Below, piece after piece: positions 51,290 to 60,527 of a stretch of 64,000 nucleotides of DNA; position 1 is the first letter of the stretch; each line of letters opens with the position of its first letter. The DNA is from CAZZBK01 sp964652155 (GTDB lineage Bacteria; Planctomycetota; Planctomycetia; Pirellulales; PNKZ01). The position numbers were made by a program, and so were the translations under genes. The notes under the pieces were generated by a model. That model saw nothing but the letters and a program-made list of their open reading frames with translations, searched no databases and was not told where the DNA came from. The stretch is from NCBI GenBank assembly GCA_964652155.1, contig CAZZBK010000008.1, positions 17,520 through 81,519 of the forward strand. Direction: 5' to 3'.

Positions 51290-52162
51290 ATGACACCTGG
51301 CCTGATTGTCATCGGCAAGAACAGTTACATCGGCGGCAAGCTCGTCGAGTATGCCGAGCGCTGGGCCCTGCCGTGCCTCGCCTGGGGCTCGAGCGATTGC
51401 GATTTCTTGAACATCGAGCAGGTGCGAGAAGTGTTCAGCGCCTTGCCTCGGCAACCCTATCAGGTCGTGTTTCTGTCGGTGGTGAATAAGCATCTGGGCA
51501 ATTCGTCTGCGACGTTCGACCAGAACGTGCTTATGGTACGCCATTTGATCGAAGGGCTGAGGCTGCTCGATGTGCGGTCGCTCGTGTATTTCAGTTCGGC
51601 CGACGTGTTTGGCCATCAGCCGCAACTCCCGATCAGCGAATGGACCCCGCGCAGCCCCAGTTGTTGGTATGGGTTGTCGAAGTCCGTGTGCGAGTGGATG
51701 ATGCTCGACGCGCATGACCTGAAGTGTCCGGTGACCGCGCTGCGCATACCGGGCATTTACGGCTTGGGACGCAACGAGCGGAGCATCATTCGCGGCATGG
51801 TCGAGCGTTGGGCTCAAGGTGAAACGGTCAAGCTGACGGGGGGCGGTCGAGCCTTGCGAGATTTTGTACACGTCGACGACGTCTGCCGGATCGTCGTCGA
51901 ACTGTTGCGGCAACGCTATCATGGACCGCTCAACGTGGCGACCGGACACAGCCGCTCGATGCTCGACGTGGCGCGGCTCGTTGCGCACGTTCTGAATATC
52001 GAACCCCGTTGGGAGTTGCTGCCAACGCCGAGTCGCCGCGATTTTGATTTGGTGTTCGATCCCGCTCGACTGCAAGCGGTTGCCGGTGAGGTTGGACTGC
52101 GAGACGTGGCCGACAGTCTCGGCGAGTATCGACAGCTCTATAACTCGTTGAATGTGAATTGA
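51290..52162 (+). CDS. NAD-dependent epimerase/dehydratase (dTDP-4-dehydrorhamnose reductase-like)
   Basis: A 290-residue extended SDR. The NAD-binding segment reads IGKNSYIGGKLVE, so the middle glycine of GxxGxxG is serine. VYFSSADVFGHQP carries the serine, and the catalytic Tyr/Lys are in WYGLSKSVCEW. GGGRALRDFVHVDDVCRIVVELL is the usual C-terminal segment. It is the first gene of the plus-strand operon and precedes the DegT aminotransferase by 38 bases. An epimerase, reductase or dehydratase acting before amination is likely; which one is not readable. Confidence 0.87.
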   Translation: MTPGLIVIGKNSYIGGKLVEYAERWALPCLAWGSSDCDFLNIEQVREVFSALPRQPYQVVFLSVVNKHLGNSSATFDQNVLMVRHLIEGLRLLDVRSLVYFSSADVFGHQPQLPISEWTPRSPSCWYGLSKSVCEWMMLDAHDLKCPVTALRIPGIYGLGRNERSIIRGMVERWAQGETVKLTGGGRALRDFVHVDDVCRIVVELLRQRYHGPLNVATGHSRSMLDVARLVAHVLNIEPRWELLPTPSRRDFDLVFDPARLQAVAGEVGLRDVADSLGEYRQLYNSLNVN

Positions 52163-52200
52163 TCCTACGACAAGCAAATCTTGTGGAGTGAGTGATCGTG

Positions 52201-53412
52201 ATGGTGGCCAAAGAACAGTTAGCCCTCTATGGCGGACCCAAAGTCCGGTCGACCAAGATGCCCATTCGCCAGGCGCTCGGCGAGGCCGAAGAGGCTGAGT
52301 TGATGAACGCAATTCGGTACTACCGCAACTTGGGTGGCGACCCCGGCTACGCAGGCCATTATGAGCAACTGTTCTGTGACGAGTTCTCGAAGTTTCTCGG
52401 AGGCGGTTATACCGATGCGGTCTCGGCCGGCACGGCAGCCATCTACGTGGGACTCAAGGCCTTGCAGTTGCCACCCCAGAGCGAGATCATCATCTCGCCG
52501 GTGACCGACAGTGGGCCGCTGGCCTGCATTATCGAACAAGGGCATATACCCGTCGTCGCCGACGCGGCCGTGAACAGCTACAACATCGACGTCGAGCAGT
52601 TTCTCCGCCGCGTCACGCCTCGCACCAAGTGCCTGCTGGCCGTGCATGCGGCCGGCGAGCCATTGGAGATCGACAAGATCGTCGCCGCCGCCCACGAGCG
52701 GGGCATCAAGGTGCTCGAGGATTGCAGCCAGGCGGTCGGCGCCGTGTGGAACGGACACTATGCCGGCACGGTCGGCGATATCGCGGCCTTCTCGACCATG
52801 TACCGCAAGAATCTCGCCGCCGGGGCCAGCAGCGGACTGCTCTTCACCAAGGATCATGATTTGTTCCGGCTGGCGCAAAGCTACGCCGATCGAGGCAAGC
52901 CGGTGTGGCGTACCGATCTCGATTTGCGCAACCCCGGCTATGCATTCTTTCCGGCGTTGAATTGGAACACCGACGACCTCTCATGCGCCATCGGCCTCGC
53001 CAACCTGCGCCGCCTCGCCGAGACCAACGAGCGACGCCGCGCCTTCCTCAAGGCCCTGCTGCCGCGGCTCGTGGCCAATTCGAAAGTCTGCACCCCCTAC
53101 GCCTTCCACGACGGTCACGCGCCGTTTTACTTTCCCATTTTCGTCGACACCAACAAAATTACCTGCGACAAATCGACCTTCGCCGAGGCGGTGATGGCCG
53201 AGGGAATTGGGCTCGGCGTGCATTATGGCTGCTTGGTCTCCACTTGGCCCTGGGCCCAAGAGTATCTCAGCGACGACTTCATTACGACCAATGCAATCAG
53301 CACCCGCGACCGCTGTTTTCATCTGTACCTGAACGAAAAGTATGGACCGAGCGAGGTCGAAGACACGCTCTCGGCCATCCTTAAAGTCGAAAGCTATTTC
53401 CTCAAACGATAG
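52201..53412 (+). CDS. DegT/DnrJ/EryC1/StrS family sugar aminotransferase
   Basis: A 403-residue PLP-dependent aminotransferase that aminates keto-sugars of nucleotide-linked sugars. AVSAGTAAIYVGLKAL binds the cofactor phosphate, VLEDCSQAVGAVWNG holds the PLP-pyridine aspartate, and the Schiff-base Lys203 is in MYRKNLAAGASSG. The N-terminal LYGGPKVR is typical. The ATG at 52201 is used; GTG codons at 52192 and 52198 are in frame and nearer to GGAG. With the Gfo/Idh/MocA oxidoreductase and the GNAT acetyltransferase it could make an N-acetylated amino sugar. Confidence 0.91.
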   Translation: MVAKEQLALYGGPKVRSTKMPIRQALGEAEEAELMNAIRYYRNLGGDPGYAGHYEQLFCDEFSKFLGGGYTDAVSAGTAAIYVGLKALQLPPQSEIIISPVTDSGPLACIIEQGHIPVVADAAVNSYNIDVEQFLRRVTPRTKCLLAVHAAGEPLEIDKIVAAAHERGIKVLEDCSQAVGAVWNGHYAGTVGDIAAFSTMYRKNLAAGASSGLLFTKDHDLFRLAQSYADRGKPVWRTDLDLRNPGYAFFPALNWNTDDLSCAIGLANLRRLAETNERRRAFLKALLPRLVANSKVCTPYAFHDGHAPFYFPIFVDTNKITCDKSTFAEAVMAEGIGLGVHYGCLVSTWPWAQEYLSDDFITTNAISTRDRCFHLYLNEKYGPSEVEDTLSAILKVESYFLKR

Positions 53413-53460
53413 TTGTGTCGTCTCAAACGATCCGTGTCTGTTTTATGGATGAGTTTGCCC

Positions 53461-54285
53461 ATGTCGCTCGTTCCATCATTTACCAATTCGCAAGATCAAC
53501 AGCTAAGCGAAACGTTCCTTCGCCAGGGTTATGTACTCCGCGACGTCGACAACCGGGCGGCCCTCGACGCCCTGCGGCACGAAGTCGTGAAAATCGTCTG
53601 CGAGCATCTGCAACTGCCGTTGCCCGAGGACGATGGCCAGTTTCTCAACCACGTGCATGAACACGTCGGCGTGGCCAAGGTCAACGAGTTGCGGCTGACC
53701 GTGTTCAATCGCATGAACGCCCAGCCGTGGTTTCGTCCCACCTACTACGCGCTCGCCAAGTCGACGATCGACACGCTGGTCGGGAACGAATTGGCGATGC
53801 AGAACAAGATCAATTTCTCGGTACAGATGCCCAACGATCAGACCTCGACGCTGGGCATTCATGCCGACACGTGGTCGGCCGAGACCCCTTTTCAAGTCGT
53901 CTGCTGGCTGCCGCTCGTCGACGTCTTTGAAACCAAGGCCATGTACATACTGCCGCCACAGTACAATCGCGAGGTGGTCAAGAATTTCAAACAACTCACC
54001 GCCGACGGGGGAAGCGCCCAACTGTTCGACACGTATCGCGATAAGTTCATTTGGGTCAGCGTTCCCTATGGCCAGGTGATGGTCTTCTCCCCCATCTTGC
54101 TGCACGGCAACATCGTCAACGTGACCCGCGAGACCCGCTGGTCGTGCAACGTCCGCTTCACCGGTTTGTTCACCCCATACACGAGCGACGAGAAGCGGCT
54201 GGGGACGTTCTATTTGCCCATCACGACCAAAGTGGTCAGCCGCGTCGGGATGAATTACCGCGAGCCCGGAGGTTTCAATGAATAA
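53461..54285 (+). CDS. 2OG-Fe(II) oxygenase of the sporadic carbohydrate cluster type
   Basis: A 274-residue double-stranded beta-helix oxygenase of the phytanoyl-CoA dioxygenase-like group. The iron facial triad is visible: His134-x-Asp136 in LGIHADTWS and His215 in ILLHGN; an arginine follows for 2-oxoglutarate (TRETRWSCNVRF). I recall this family from carbohydrate clusters of scattered distribution, where it is found next to a small LIC12192-type protein, as here. It may hydroxylate a sugar. The ATG at 53461 (GGATGAG upstream) is used; an ATG at 53449 is possible. It overlaps the next gene by 8 bases. Confidence 0.83.
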   Translation: MSLVPSFTNSQDQQLSETFLRQGYVLRDVDNRAALDALRHEVVKIVCEHLQLPLPEDDGQFLNHVHEHVGVAKVNELRLTVFNRMNAQPWFRPTYYALAKSTIDTLVGNELAMQNKINFSVQMPNDQTSTLGIHADTWSAETPFQVVCWLPLVDVFETKAMYILPPQYNREVVKNFKQLTADGGSAQLFDTYRDKFIWVSVPYGQVMVFSPILLHGNIVNVTRETRWSCNVRFTGLFTPYTSDEKRLGTFYLPITTKVVSRVGMNYREPGGFNE

Positions 54286-54748
54286 CGACATCCCCACTTC
54301 TCCGCAGCGGATGGGCCTGCGCGGCTATGTGACCCATCACGAGTTTGCCGGCATGCGCATCCCGGCCCCGGTGCAGAACTTGGTCCTGCGCGACTATGCC
54401 GCCCGCAACAAACTCGTCTTCGAGCTCTCGATCGGCGAGTACTTTTTTCCCAACTGCCACGTGCAACTCGACGGCATCTTGCGCAACCTCGACAACTTCA
54501 TTGGCGTCGTGATGTGCAGTTTGTTCATGCTCCCCAAGAATGCCGAGCACCGCCACCGCGTGTACCAGGAGTTCATCCGTCACGACGCGGCCTTGCACCT
54601 AGTGTTCGAGAGTCTGGTCATTCGTGGCGAAGCCGACATCGATCGGGCCGAGGACATCATTCGCTTTCAGAGTGTGTTGAGCCAATGCCCAACGATGATT
54701 CCGCGCGAGTTGCTGCCGCCGCTCGAACCGATCGATACATTCACCTAA
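54278..54748 (+). CDS. LIC12192-like sporadic carbohydrate cluster protein
   Basis: A 156-residue protein without a signal peptide. GLRGYVTHHEFAGMRIPAPVQNLVLRDYAARN followed by ELSIGEYFFPNC matches the remembered pattern of the LIC12192 family, first noted in the LPS locus of Leptospira. Its biochemical role is unknown. The strict coupling to the 2OG-Fe(II) oxygenase gene (8-base overlap) suggests the two act together. The family assignment is from memory of motif layout and should be confirmed by profile search. Confidence 0.75.
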   Translation: MNNDIPTSPQRMGLRGYVTHHEFAGMRIPAPVQNLVLRDYAARNKLVFELSIGEYFFPNCHVQLDGILRNLDNFIGVVMCSLFMLPKNAEHRHRVYQEFIRHDAALHLVFESLVIRGEADIDRAEDIIRFQSVLSQCPTMIPRELLPPLEPIDTFT

Positions 54749-54765
54749 CGAGGCGCTGGCCGACC

Positions 54766-55251
54766 ATGAGTGGCGAAGTCACAGTACGCGAGGGAACCCT
54801 CGACGATTCGCGCGAAATCTGGCAGTGGTGGAACGACCCACTGACGCGACAAATGATGCGCAAGAACGACCCAGTGCCCTGGGAAGAGCACGAGCCGTGG
54901 TTTGCCGGGGTGCTCAACGATCCGAATCGTATTTTGTGCGTGGGACTATGCGACGGCGAGAAGCTTGGCGTCGTGCGTTTCGACCTGCGGCAGCCCAACG
55001 AATACGAAGTGAGCATCAACCTCAACCCAGCCCAGCGCGGCAAGGGATACGCGCCGCAGATTTTACGCAAATCGATCGAGCATTTGCTCACGATCCGCAA
55101 GGTCAACAAACTGTGGGCCGGCTGCAAGAAAATCAACGACGCGTCACGCAAGTCATTCGTCCGCGCCGGCTTCGTGCTCACACCCAACGAGGCCTACGAG
55201 CAAATCGATCACTTTTACTGCGAGTGGCACGAGACCCCGGCCAGAGCTTAA
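54766..55251 (+). CDS. GNAT-family N-acetyltransferase (amino-sugar type)
   Basis: A 161-residue GNAT acetyltransferase. The N-terminal VREGTLDDSREIWQWWNDP resembles PseH and related C4 amino-sugar acetyltransferases; the acetyl-CoA loop is NLNPAQRGKGYAPQIL, and INDASRKSFVRAGF is motif B. It starts 17 bases after the LIC12192-like gene and ends the plus-strand operon; 3 bases separate its stop from the convergent deaminase-like gene. Probably it acetylates the amino sugar produced by the DegT enzyme. Confidence 0.9.
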   Translation: MSGEVTVREGTLDDSREIWQWWNDPLTRQMMRKNDPVPWEEHEPWFAGVLNDPNRILCVGLCDGEKLGVVRFDLRQPNEYEVSINLNPAQRGKGYAPQILRKSIEHLLTIRKVNKLWAGCKKINDASRKSFVRAGFVLTPNEAYEQIDHFYCEWHETPARA

Positions 55252-55254
55252 CTT

Positions 55255-56181
55255 TTAGTGCATCTCCGAGTCGCACGAACCGATGCCCGGCCGGTAAAAG
55301 TTGAACTGTACGTTGGGATGGTCGGCCAGCAAGCTCATCGGCACCGCCGAGTCGGGTAGCCGCTTCGAGATCATCAGCGTCGTGAGCCGCTGTCCGAACG
55401 GATTGTCGTGCGCGCCGGCGTGCCAGATCGACACCTTCTCGGCTTGCCATGTCTCATGCGGTCCCACGCTGATCGCTTGCTGCGGCACGTTCGTCACGAC
55501 GCCGCCGCCACTCGTGCGCGCGTTCTGAATGATCGTCATGGGGTGCAGTTCAACGACGCGGGTGGTGAGCTTGCGGTACTCGGCCGGTGGCGGCGGATTG
55601 TCTTTCCAGGGCCCGACTCGTTTTGGCGGATCGTTAAAGGCCCAATGCTTCACTTCGCCTTGGCCCCCTTGCATGACGAGGCAGCGCGCTTGCTTCCACG
55701 AGGCCATGTACTCGGTGGGGTCGAAACCCGGAAAATGCAAATGCTCTTTCGGCATGCGTAGTTCGGGCCGAATGCGATTGAAGCACAAATCCATGTCGGC
55801 CTTGGCAAAGCTGAGCGGGAAATCGAGCGGTGCCTCGCGACCCCCGACGACCCATTCGTCCATGCCCCAGAAATGTGCGTGCCGCAAATCCAAATTCAAC
55901 TCGTTGACCAGCCGCGCCACGAGCGGCAACTGCTCGGTGGGACCGATCGGTCCGCAAATCCCCGTCGGGTTGTCGCTCGTCGCTTGCCGCCAAGCGGTGA
56001 TGTACTCGAGCGCCTCGGCCAGATAAAAGTCTTCGAGCGTGTCGTAAAACACCACGTTGAAGCCCGGGCGCGACAGGGCCAGCAGATCGTCGGCCGTGAG
56101 CCGGGCCGCGTCATCGAGCAACGCGCGGTCCAAAGTCGTGTAGTCCCACCAGTCGGCGCTAATTTTGCTCAGAGGTCGCAT
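55255..56181 (-). CDS. glucosamine-6-phosphate deaminase-like protein
   Basis: A 308-residue protein of the NagB/6-phosphogluconolactonase superfamily. [41 protein letters not shown] and especially [12 protein letters not shown] (the catalytic GxDEx segment) indicate a NagB-like isomerase/deaminase, but with larger insertions than the classical 260-residue enzyme. The ATG at 56181 follows a tract of short TTTTCGG repeats. It is the first of the right-hand minus-strand genes and convergent with the polysaccharide operon; a role in amino-sugar catabolism is plausible. Confidence 0.8.
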   Translation of the reverse strand: MRPLSKISADWWDYTTLDRALLDDAARLTADDLLALSRPGFNVVFYDTLEDFYLAEALEYITAWRQATSDNPTGICGPIGPTEQLPLVARLVNELNLDLRHAHFWGMDEWVVGGREAPLDFPLSFAKADMDLCFNRIRPELRMPKEHLHFPGFDPTEYMASWKQARCLVMQGGQGEVKHWAFNDPPKRVGPWKDNPPPPAEYRKLTTRVVELHPMTIIQNARTSGGGVVTNVPQQAISVGPHETWQAEKVSIWHAGAHDNPFGQRLTTLMISKRLPDSAVPMSLLADHPNVQFNFYRPGIGSCDSEMH

Positions 56182-56189
56182 GACAAGAG

Positions 56190-56219
56190 TTTTCGGTTCG
56201 AGGTTTTCGGTTTTCGGTT
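56190..56219. repeat. short TTTTCGGTT tandem-like repeat before the deaminase-like gene
   Basis: Three copies of TTTTCGGTT at 56190-56198, 56204-56212 and 56211-56219, within 40 bases upstream of the start at 56181. It replaces a normal ribosome-binding site region. Probably slippage-derived; a role in expression is only a possibility. Confidence 0.5.
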
Positions 56220-56246
56220 TGAATTCGAGGCGGAGCGCATGGCGTG

Positions 56247-58256
56247 TTACTTGACGCGCCATTGCTCGTCGAAGAAGTCAGCCGCGACGACCTTTCCAGG
56301 AAAACGACTGTTGGCCGGCGTCCGGATGTCGATCACCGCCCAGTCGGGCAGCTTGGGGACCTGCCGGGCGTTGTTCAGGTAGTCGTACTCGCGGTACGTG
56401 AAAGAACTGTTGAGCACAACGTACCGCTGCGGGTTGAGCGGGTTCGGATACACGAGCACCGGCGCGTGATGCTCGGCCGGGTACTCGCTTTGACCGACCT
56501 TGACGATCTGACCATTCCAGCCGATGGGCAGTTGGTCGACGATCTTGGCCAGCACGGCATTGCTGCTGGGAGTGCCCCAGAGCACGAGATTGCACTGGGC
56601 GATCATGGCCTCGTCGAGCTTCGTGTCGTCGATGACACGCGCATAGCCGCGCATCTGTTTGCGCCAGTGCTCGATGGCGTGATCGAGTTCGCTTTGCACC
56701 CAACGGTCGACCGCCTCGTGCGCCGACTTGCCCGTGGGGCGCACGAATACGAACGAGTCGAGCAGCGCGTCGTCGATGGGCCCTTGCAAGCCGGGTCGCT
56801 TGCGCAGTCCACCGCTCAACGGGGTCGTATCCCAGCCGGCCGAAGAGCGTGTCAACCGCGCCGTCCAGGAACGGTCGCTCTCGGGCCCCGGCAGTGTCAC
56901 TGTGCTGCCGTCGATTTTGACCCGCACGTTGCTCCCTTGCTTGAGCGGGGCATAGCCCGACGGCATCGCCAGCACAAGGGCCGTCACGTTCTCGGTTTGG
57001 ATATCCACGGTCGAGCTGTCGATTACCCGGGCCTGCACACGGGCTTTGGCCCAATGCTGCTTGAGTCCCTCGACCTGCACCCAGGCCAGTTTGTTGTAGC
57101 GGAGCGTGTAGGTGGTGAAGTCGATATCGCGCGGCATGACCTGGCGTCCGCGATGCACGATGGTCGAGAGTCGCTTTTCGATCTCGACGAGCGAAGCGGG
57201 CAGGATTGCGTGCCCTGTCTGTGGGCCAATGAGGTGCGTGAGGGTGAGTCCCTGCGCATGCATGGCCTCAGCCATGATGTCGGCCGCCTGCTTCTGCCTG
57301 TCGATTTCGCCACTGTAAGCGACCGTGGGGCAATGGAGCAGATTGCGAGCCCAATCGGTGCAATCGTACATGTGCCAGAGCGTCTTTTCATACGCCGTGG
57401 GGGCAAGCTGTTCCTGCTGAAACCCTTTCAGAAACGCGGGCGTTTCGGAGAATCCTGCCCCTGGATTGGCGGCCACCCAGCGATCGGGAAAGTGGACGGC
57501 CATGTGCCACGCCCCCGCGCCTCCCATCGAGAAGCCACGGACCACGGTCCGGTCATCATCGACCCGATACCGGCTGCGCACCGAGTCGAGCGCTTCGAGC
57601 ACGTCGACCTCGCCCGCCAGCTTGAAGGCGTTCGAGTACCGTCCGTAGGGATGCAACACGATCGCGTTGGGGGGGACGATCTGCCCGGCCTGTTTCTGGC
57701 GTTGATCGATAAAGTTGACTTCGCTCAGCGTCTCGCCCCGGCCATGAAACCAGAGATCGAGCCGATGTCGTTCCGCCCCTGCGAATGAGTACGAGGCGGG
57801 AATCACGAGCCCGTAGGGTTGCACGCTGCCGTCGAGTTTGCTCACGAATCCACGCACGACCAGGCCGGTCTGTCGCGTCCAGGGAGCGTCACCGGCAAGG
57901 AGTTGCTCGGCGCGGCGGAGTCCGTCGACGAGCAGCGACTTGCCCTTGGGGATATCGCCCGCCACGAAGAACTCGCGATACTTGAGCGCATCGCGGACGG
58001 CGCGGTCGTAAATTTCGACGTCGGGCAATAGCTCGGCGATCTTCTTGTCTTTGACAGCTCGACCACGGAGTTGATCGATCTGGCCGCGCAATTGGCTCAA
58101 GCCTTGCTCAAGCTCGGCGCGGTCGGCTTGCGACACCTCGACCCCCAGCGGCGGAATCGGTCGCACGCCGTCGATTTGATTGTCTTTAGGGCCGTCGGCC
58201 CAGGCGAGCGACGAACAGAGCAACAGACCGTAACCCAATACGACACTCAAACGCAT
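56247..58256 (-). CDS. secreted prolyl-oligopeptidase/esterase-type hydrolase
   Basis: A 669-residue secreted protein: signal peptide 1-21 ([15 protein letters not shown]), an N-terminal helical region, then an alpha/beta hydrolase domain with the nucleophile Ser243 in [12 protein letters not shown] and a histidine in [10 protein letters not shown]. The C-terminal third has no domain I know (it holds a Rossmann-like [17 protein letters not shown] segment). Similar proteins are annotated as prolyl oligopeptidase or PHB depolymerase-like in planctomycetes. GAGGA lies 7 bases before the ATG at 58256. The substrate may be an ester-linked polysaccharide side group or a peptide. Confidence 0.82.
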   Translation of the reverse strand: MRLSVVLGYGLLLCSSLAWADGPKDNQIDGVRPIPPLGVEVSQADRAELEQGLSQLRGQIDQLRGRAVKDKKIAELLPDVEIYDRAVRDALKYREFFVAGDIPKGKSLLVDGLRRAEQLLAGDAPWTRQTGLVVRGFVSKLDGSVQPYGLVIPASYSFAGAERHRLDLWFHGRGETLSEVNFIDQRQKQAGQIVPPNAIVLHPYGRYSNAFKLAGEVDVLEALDSVRSRYRVDDDRTVVRGFSMGGAGAWHMAVHFPDRWVAANPGAGFSETPAFLKGFQQEQLAPTAYEKTLWHMYDCTDWARNLLHCPTVAYSGEIDRQKQAADIMAEAMHAQGLTLTHLIGPQTGHAILPASLVEIEKRLSTIVHRGRQVMPRDIDFTTYTLRYNKLAWVQVEGLKQHWAKARVQARVIDSSTVDIQTENVTALVLAMPSGYAPLKQGSNVRVKIDGSTVTLPGPESDRSWTARLTRSSAGWDTTPLSGGLRKRPGLQGPIDDALLDSFVFVRPTGKSAHEAVDRWVQSELDHAIEHWRKQMRGYARVIDDTKLDEAMIAQCNLVLWGTPSSNAVLAKIVDQLPIGWNGQIVKVGQSEYPAEHHAPVLVYPNPLNPQRYVVLNSSFTYREYDYLNNARQVPKLPDWAVIDIRTPANSRFPGKVVAADFFDEQWRVK

Positions 58257-58330
58257 GATGCATTCCTCAGCGGCGGGCGAAAATATCCGCGGCTGATTGT
58301 AACGCATCGCGGGTGACAGTACAGACGCCG

Positions 58331-60484
58331 TTAGATTCGCCGAATCCGCAAGCTATTCGCGACCACCGACACACTGCTGGCGGCCATTGCGGCGGCGGCC
58401 AGGGCACTTGGCAAGCGCCAGTGTAGCCAGGGCACAAACACACCCGCGGCGAGTGGGATGAGCACGATATTGTACGCGAACGCCCAGAACAAATTCTGCC
58501 GGATGATGCGAAACGTGCCGCGCGCCAACAGCACGGCCCGCACGAGTTGCCGCAGGTCATGTCCGGCCAGCACGATCTGCGCCGCCTCGACCGCCACGTC
58601 GGCCCCGTGCCCCATGGCGATGCCCACCTGAGCCGCCGCGAGCGCCGGGGCGTCGTTGATTCCGTCGCCGACCATCGCGACGCACTCGCCTTGTGCCTGC
58701 ATGTCGCGAACAACTTGCTGCTTCTCGTCCGGTAGGACCTCGCTGTGGACCACCGTGATGCCCACCTCAAGCGCGACGGCCTCGACGCTCCGGCGGTGAT
58801 CGCCCGAGAGGAGCAGCACTCGTGCGCCAAGCTGCTGGAGTGCCGCGACCGCCTCGCGGCTGCCGGGGGACACGGTGTCGGCAACGCTGATCAACCCCAG
58901 GTATTGCCCGTCGCGAGCCACGAGCAACGGTGTCGCGCCTCGCGCGCGTTGAGCGTCGATTGCACTCTCAAACGCATCCAGTGACACCTGATGAGCGGCG
59001 AGCAGCTTGCCGTTGCCGACGAGCACCGCGCGCCCCATCACCATAGCGCTCAGTCCTTGACCGGCGATGACTTGCAAATCGCGGGCTTGGGGCAAAATCG
59101 AGATCGATTGCCGAGCCTCGGCCACGACGCATTTCGCCAGCGGATGCGTGCTCAACTGCTCGACCGCTGCCGCCGTTGAGAGTAACTCGCTGCGGGCGAT
59201 GCCTGCGGCAGGTAGCACATCAACGACCTGTGGCGCGCCGCGCGTTACCGTGCCGGTTTTGTCCAGAATGAACGTCGTGACTTGCGCCGTGATCTCAAGC
59301 GCTGCGGCGTCTTTGATCAAAATGCCTTGCTCGGCACCACGACCCGTCGCGACCAACACGGCCGTCGGCGTGGCGAGCCCCAATGCACAAGGGCACGCCA
59401 CCACCAACACGGCCACGGCCGCCGAAAGACCCTGTGCAAAATCGACGCCGATCAGCGACCAACCCAGCACGGTCAATAGCGCGACGAGCAACACGGCCGG
59501 CACGAACCAACTCACCACGCGATCGGCAAGGCGTTCGATGGGCGCTTTCGATTCCTGGGCGCGTCGGACCAACTCGACGACTCGGGCCAGGGCGGTGTCG
59601 CCGGCCGTGTGGGTCACCCGGGCCTCGAGCGCGCCGGTGCCGTTGATCGTGCCGGCAAAAATATCGTCTCCGGGCTGCTTGTCGACGGCCAGTGGCTCAC
59701 CGGTGAGCCAGGCCTGATCGACGCTGCTCGTACCGCGTGTCACGGTCGCATCGAGCGGCACGCGATCGCCGGGACGCACCAACAGCGTTTCGCCCATGCC
59801 GACCTCAGCTAAAGCAACCGAGGCGGGCAGACCGTCGCGAAGCACAGTGGCTGTCGCAGGGGCGAGCGCGAGGAGTTTGCGAATCGCGTCGGAGGAGCGT
59901 CCCCGGGCGATCGTTTCGAGCCATTTGCCCAGCGTGATGAACACGAGAATCATGCCGGCGTCCATCCAATACATGCTCATCTCGCCTTGTAGCCACTCGA
60001 CGACCCCGGCCAAGTACGCGGCCGACGTGCCCAATGCGATCAGCGTATCCATATTGGCCGAGCGGTGACGCAGTCGCCGCCACGCTCCGAGCAGATACGG
60101 AGCGCCGACGTAGCCCTGCATGAGGCTGGCGAGGACGAACCAGACGGTCATGCCCAGCGCGTGTCCCCAGAGCTGCGGCAACAACAGCGCGCAGGCGACG
60201 ATGAATCGCACGCGCCAAAGACTCGCCTCTCGTGCTTGCAGTTGGAACGGCTCGTCAAGGGGCCGGGTCTCATCGAGCGGCCGCGCGCCGTATCCTTCGG
60301 CGGCGAGGGCAGCTTGCAAGCCATCGAGCGGCGTGTGTTCGTCGAGTTCGACCGAGGCTTGCGACAGCGCGAAGTTGACCCGCGCCGAGTGTACGCCCGG
60401 AACCGCTCGCAGCGCGTACTCGACGCGCTGAGCACAGGCGGCACAGTGCATGCCCGAGATCAGGAGCGTGCGGGCCGTCGACAT
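58331..60484 (-). CDS. copA: copper-translocating P1B-type ATPase
   Basis: A 717-residue heavy-metal ATPase for copper export. One N-terminal metal-binding domain with GMHCAAC (residues 11-17), eight membrane helices, the translocation motif CPCALGLATPTA, the phosphorylation site Asp408 in DKTGT, HPLAKCVVAEA as the HP motif, and GDGINDAPALA. The C-terminal MAASSVSVVANSLRIRR has the conserved Met/Ser residues of copper transporters. No copper chaperone or MerR/CsoR regulator gene is adjacent. The ATG at 60484 gives the usual N-terminus. Confidence 0.96.
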   Translation of the reverse strand: MSTARTLLISGMHCAACAQRVEYALRAVPGVHSARVNFALSQASVELDEHTPLDGLQAALAAEGYGARPLDETRPLDEPFQLQAREASLWRVRFIVACALLLPQLWGHALGMTVWFVLASLMQGYVGAPYLLGAWRRLRHRSANMDTLIALGTSAAYLAGVVEWLQGEMSMYWMDAGMILVFITLGKWLETIARGRSSDAIRKLLALAPATATVLRDGLPASVALAEVGMGETLLVRPGDRVPLDATVTRGTSSVDQAWLTGEPLAVDKQPGDDIFAGTINGTGALEARVTHTAGDTALARVVELVRRAQESKAPIERLADRVVSWFVPAVLLVALLTVLGWSLIGVDFAQGLSAAVAVLVVACPCALGLATPTAVLVATGRGAEQGILIKDAAALEITAQVTTFILDKTGTVTRGAPQVVDVLPAAGIARSELLSTAAAVEQLSTHPLAKCVVAEARQSISILPQARDLQVIAGQGLSAMVMGRAVLVGNGKLLAAHQVSLDAFESAIDAQRARGATPLLVARDGQYLGLISVADTVSPGSREAVAALQQLGARVLLLSGDHRRSVEAVALEVGITVVHSEVLPDEKQQVVRDMQAQGECVAMVGDGINDAPALAAAQVGIAMGHGADVAVEAAQIVLAGHDLRQLVRAVLLARGTFRIIRQNLFWAFAYNIVLIPLAAGVFVPWLHWRLPSALAAAAMAASSVSVVANSLRIRRI

Positions 60485-60527
60485 GAACCATCACATGGGC
60501 AGCGAGGATTGAGCCGCGCGGCGGTCA

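Noticed and set aside
51281..52312. 343-codon minus-strand open frame opposite the epimerase gene
   Set aside because: Plus strand encodes a full SDR with catalytic Tyr/Lys; the opposite frame is unsupported.
56244..57788. 514-codon plus-strand open frame opposite the secreted hydrolase
   Set aside because: Antisense shadow; the minus strand has a signal peptide and GFSMGG nucleophile motif.
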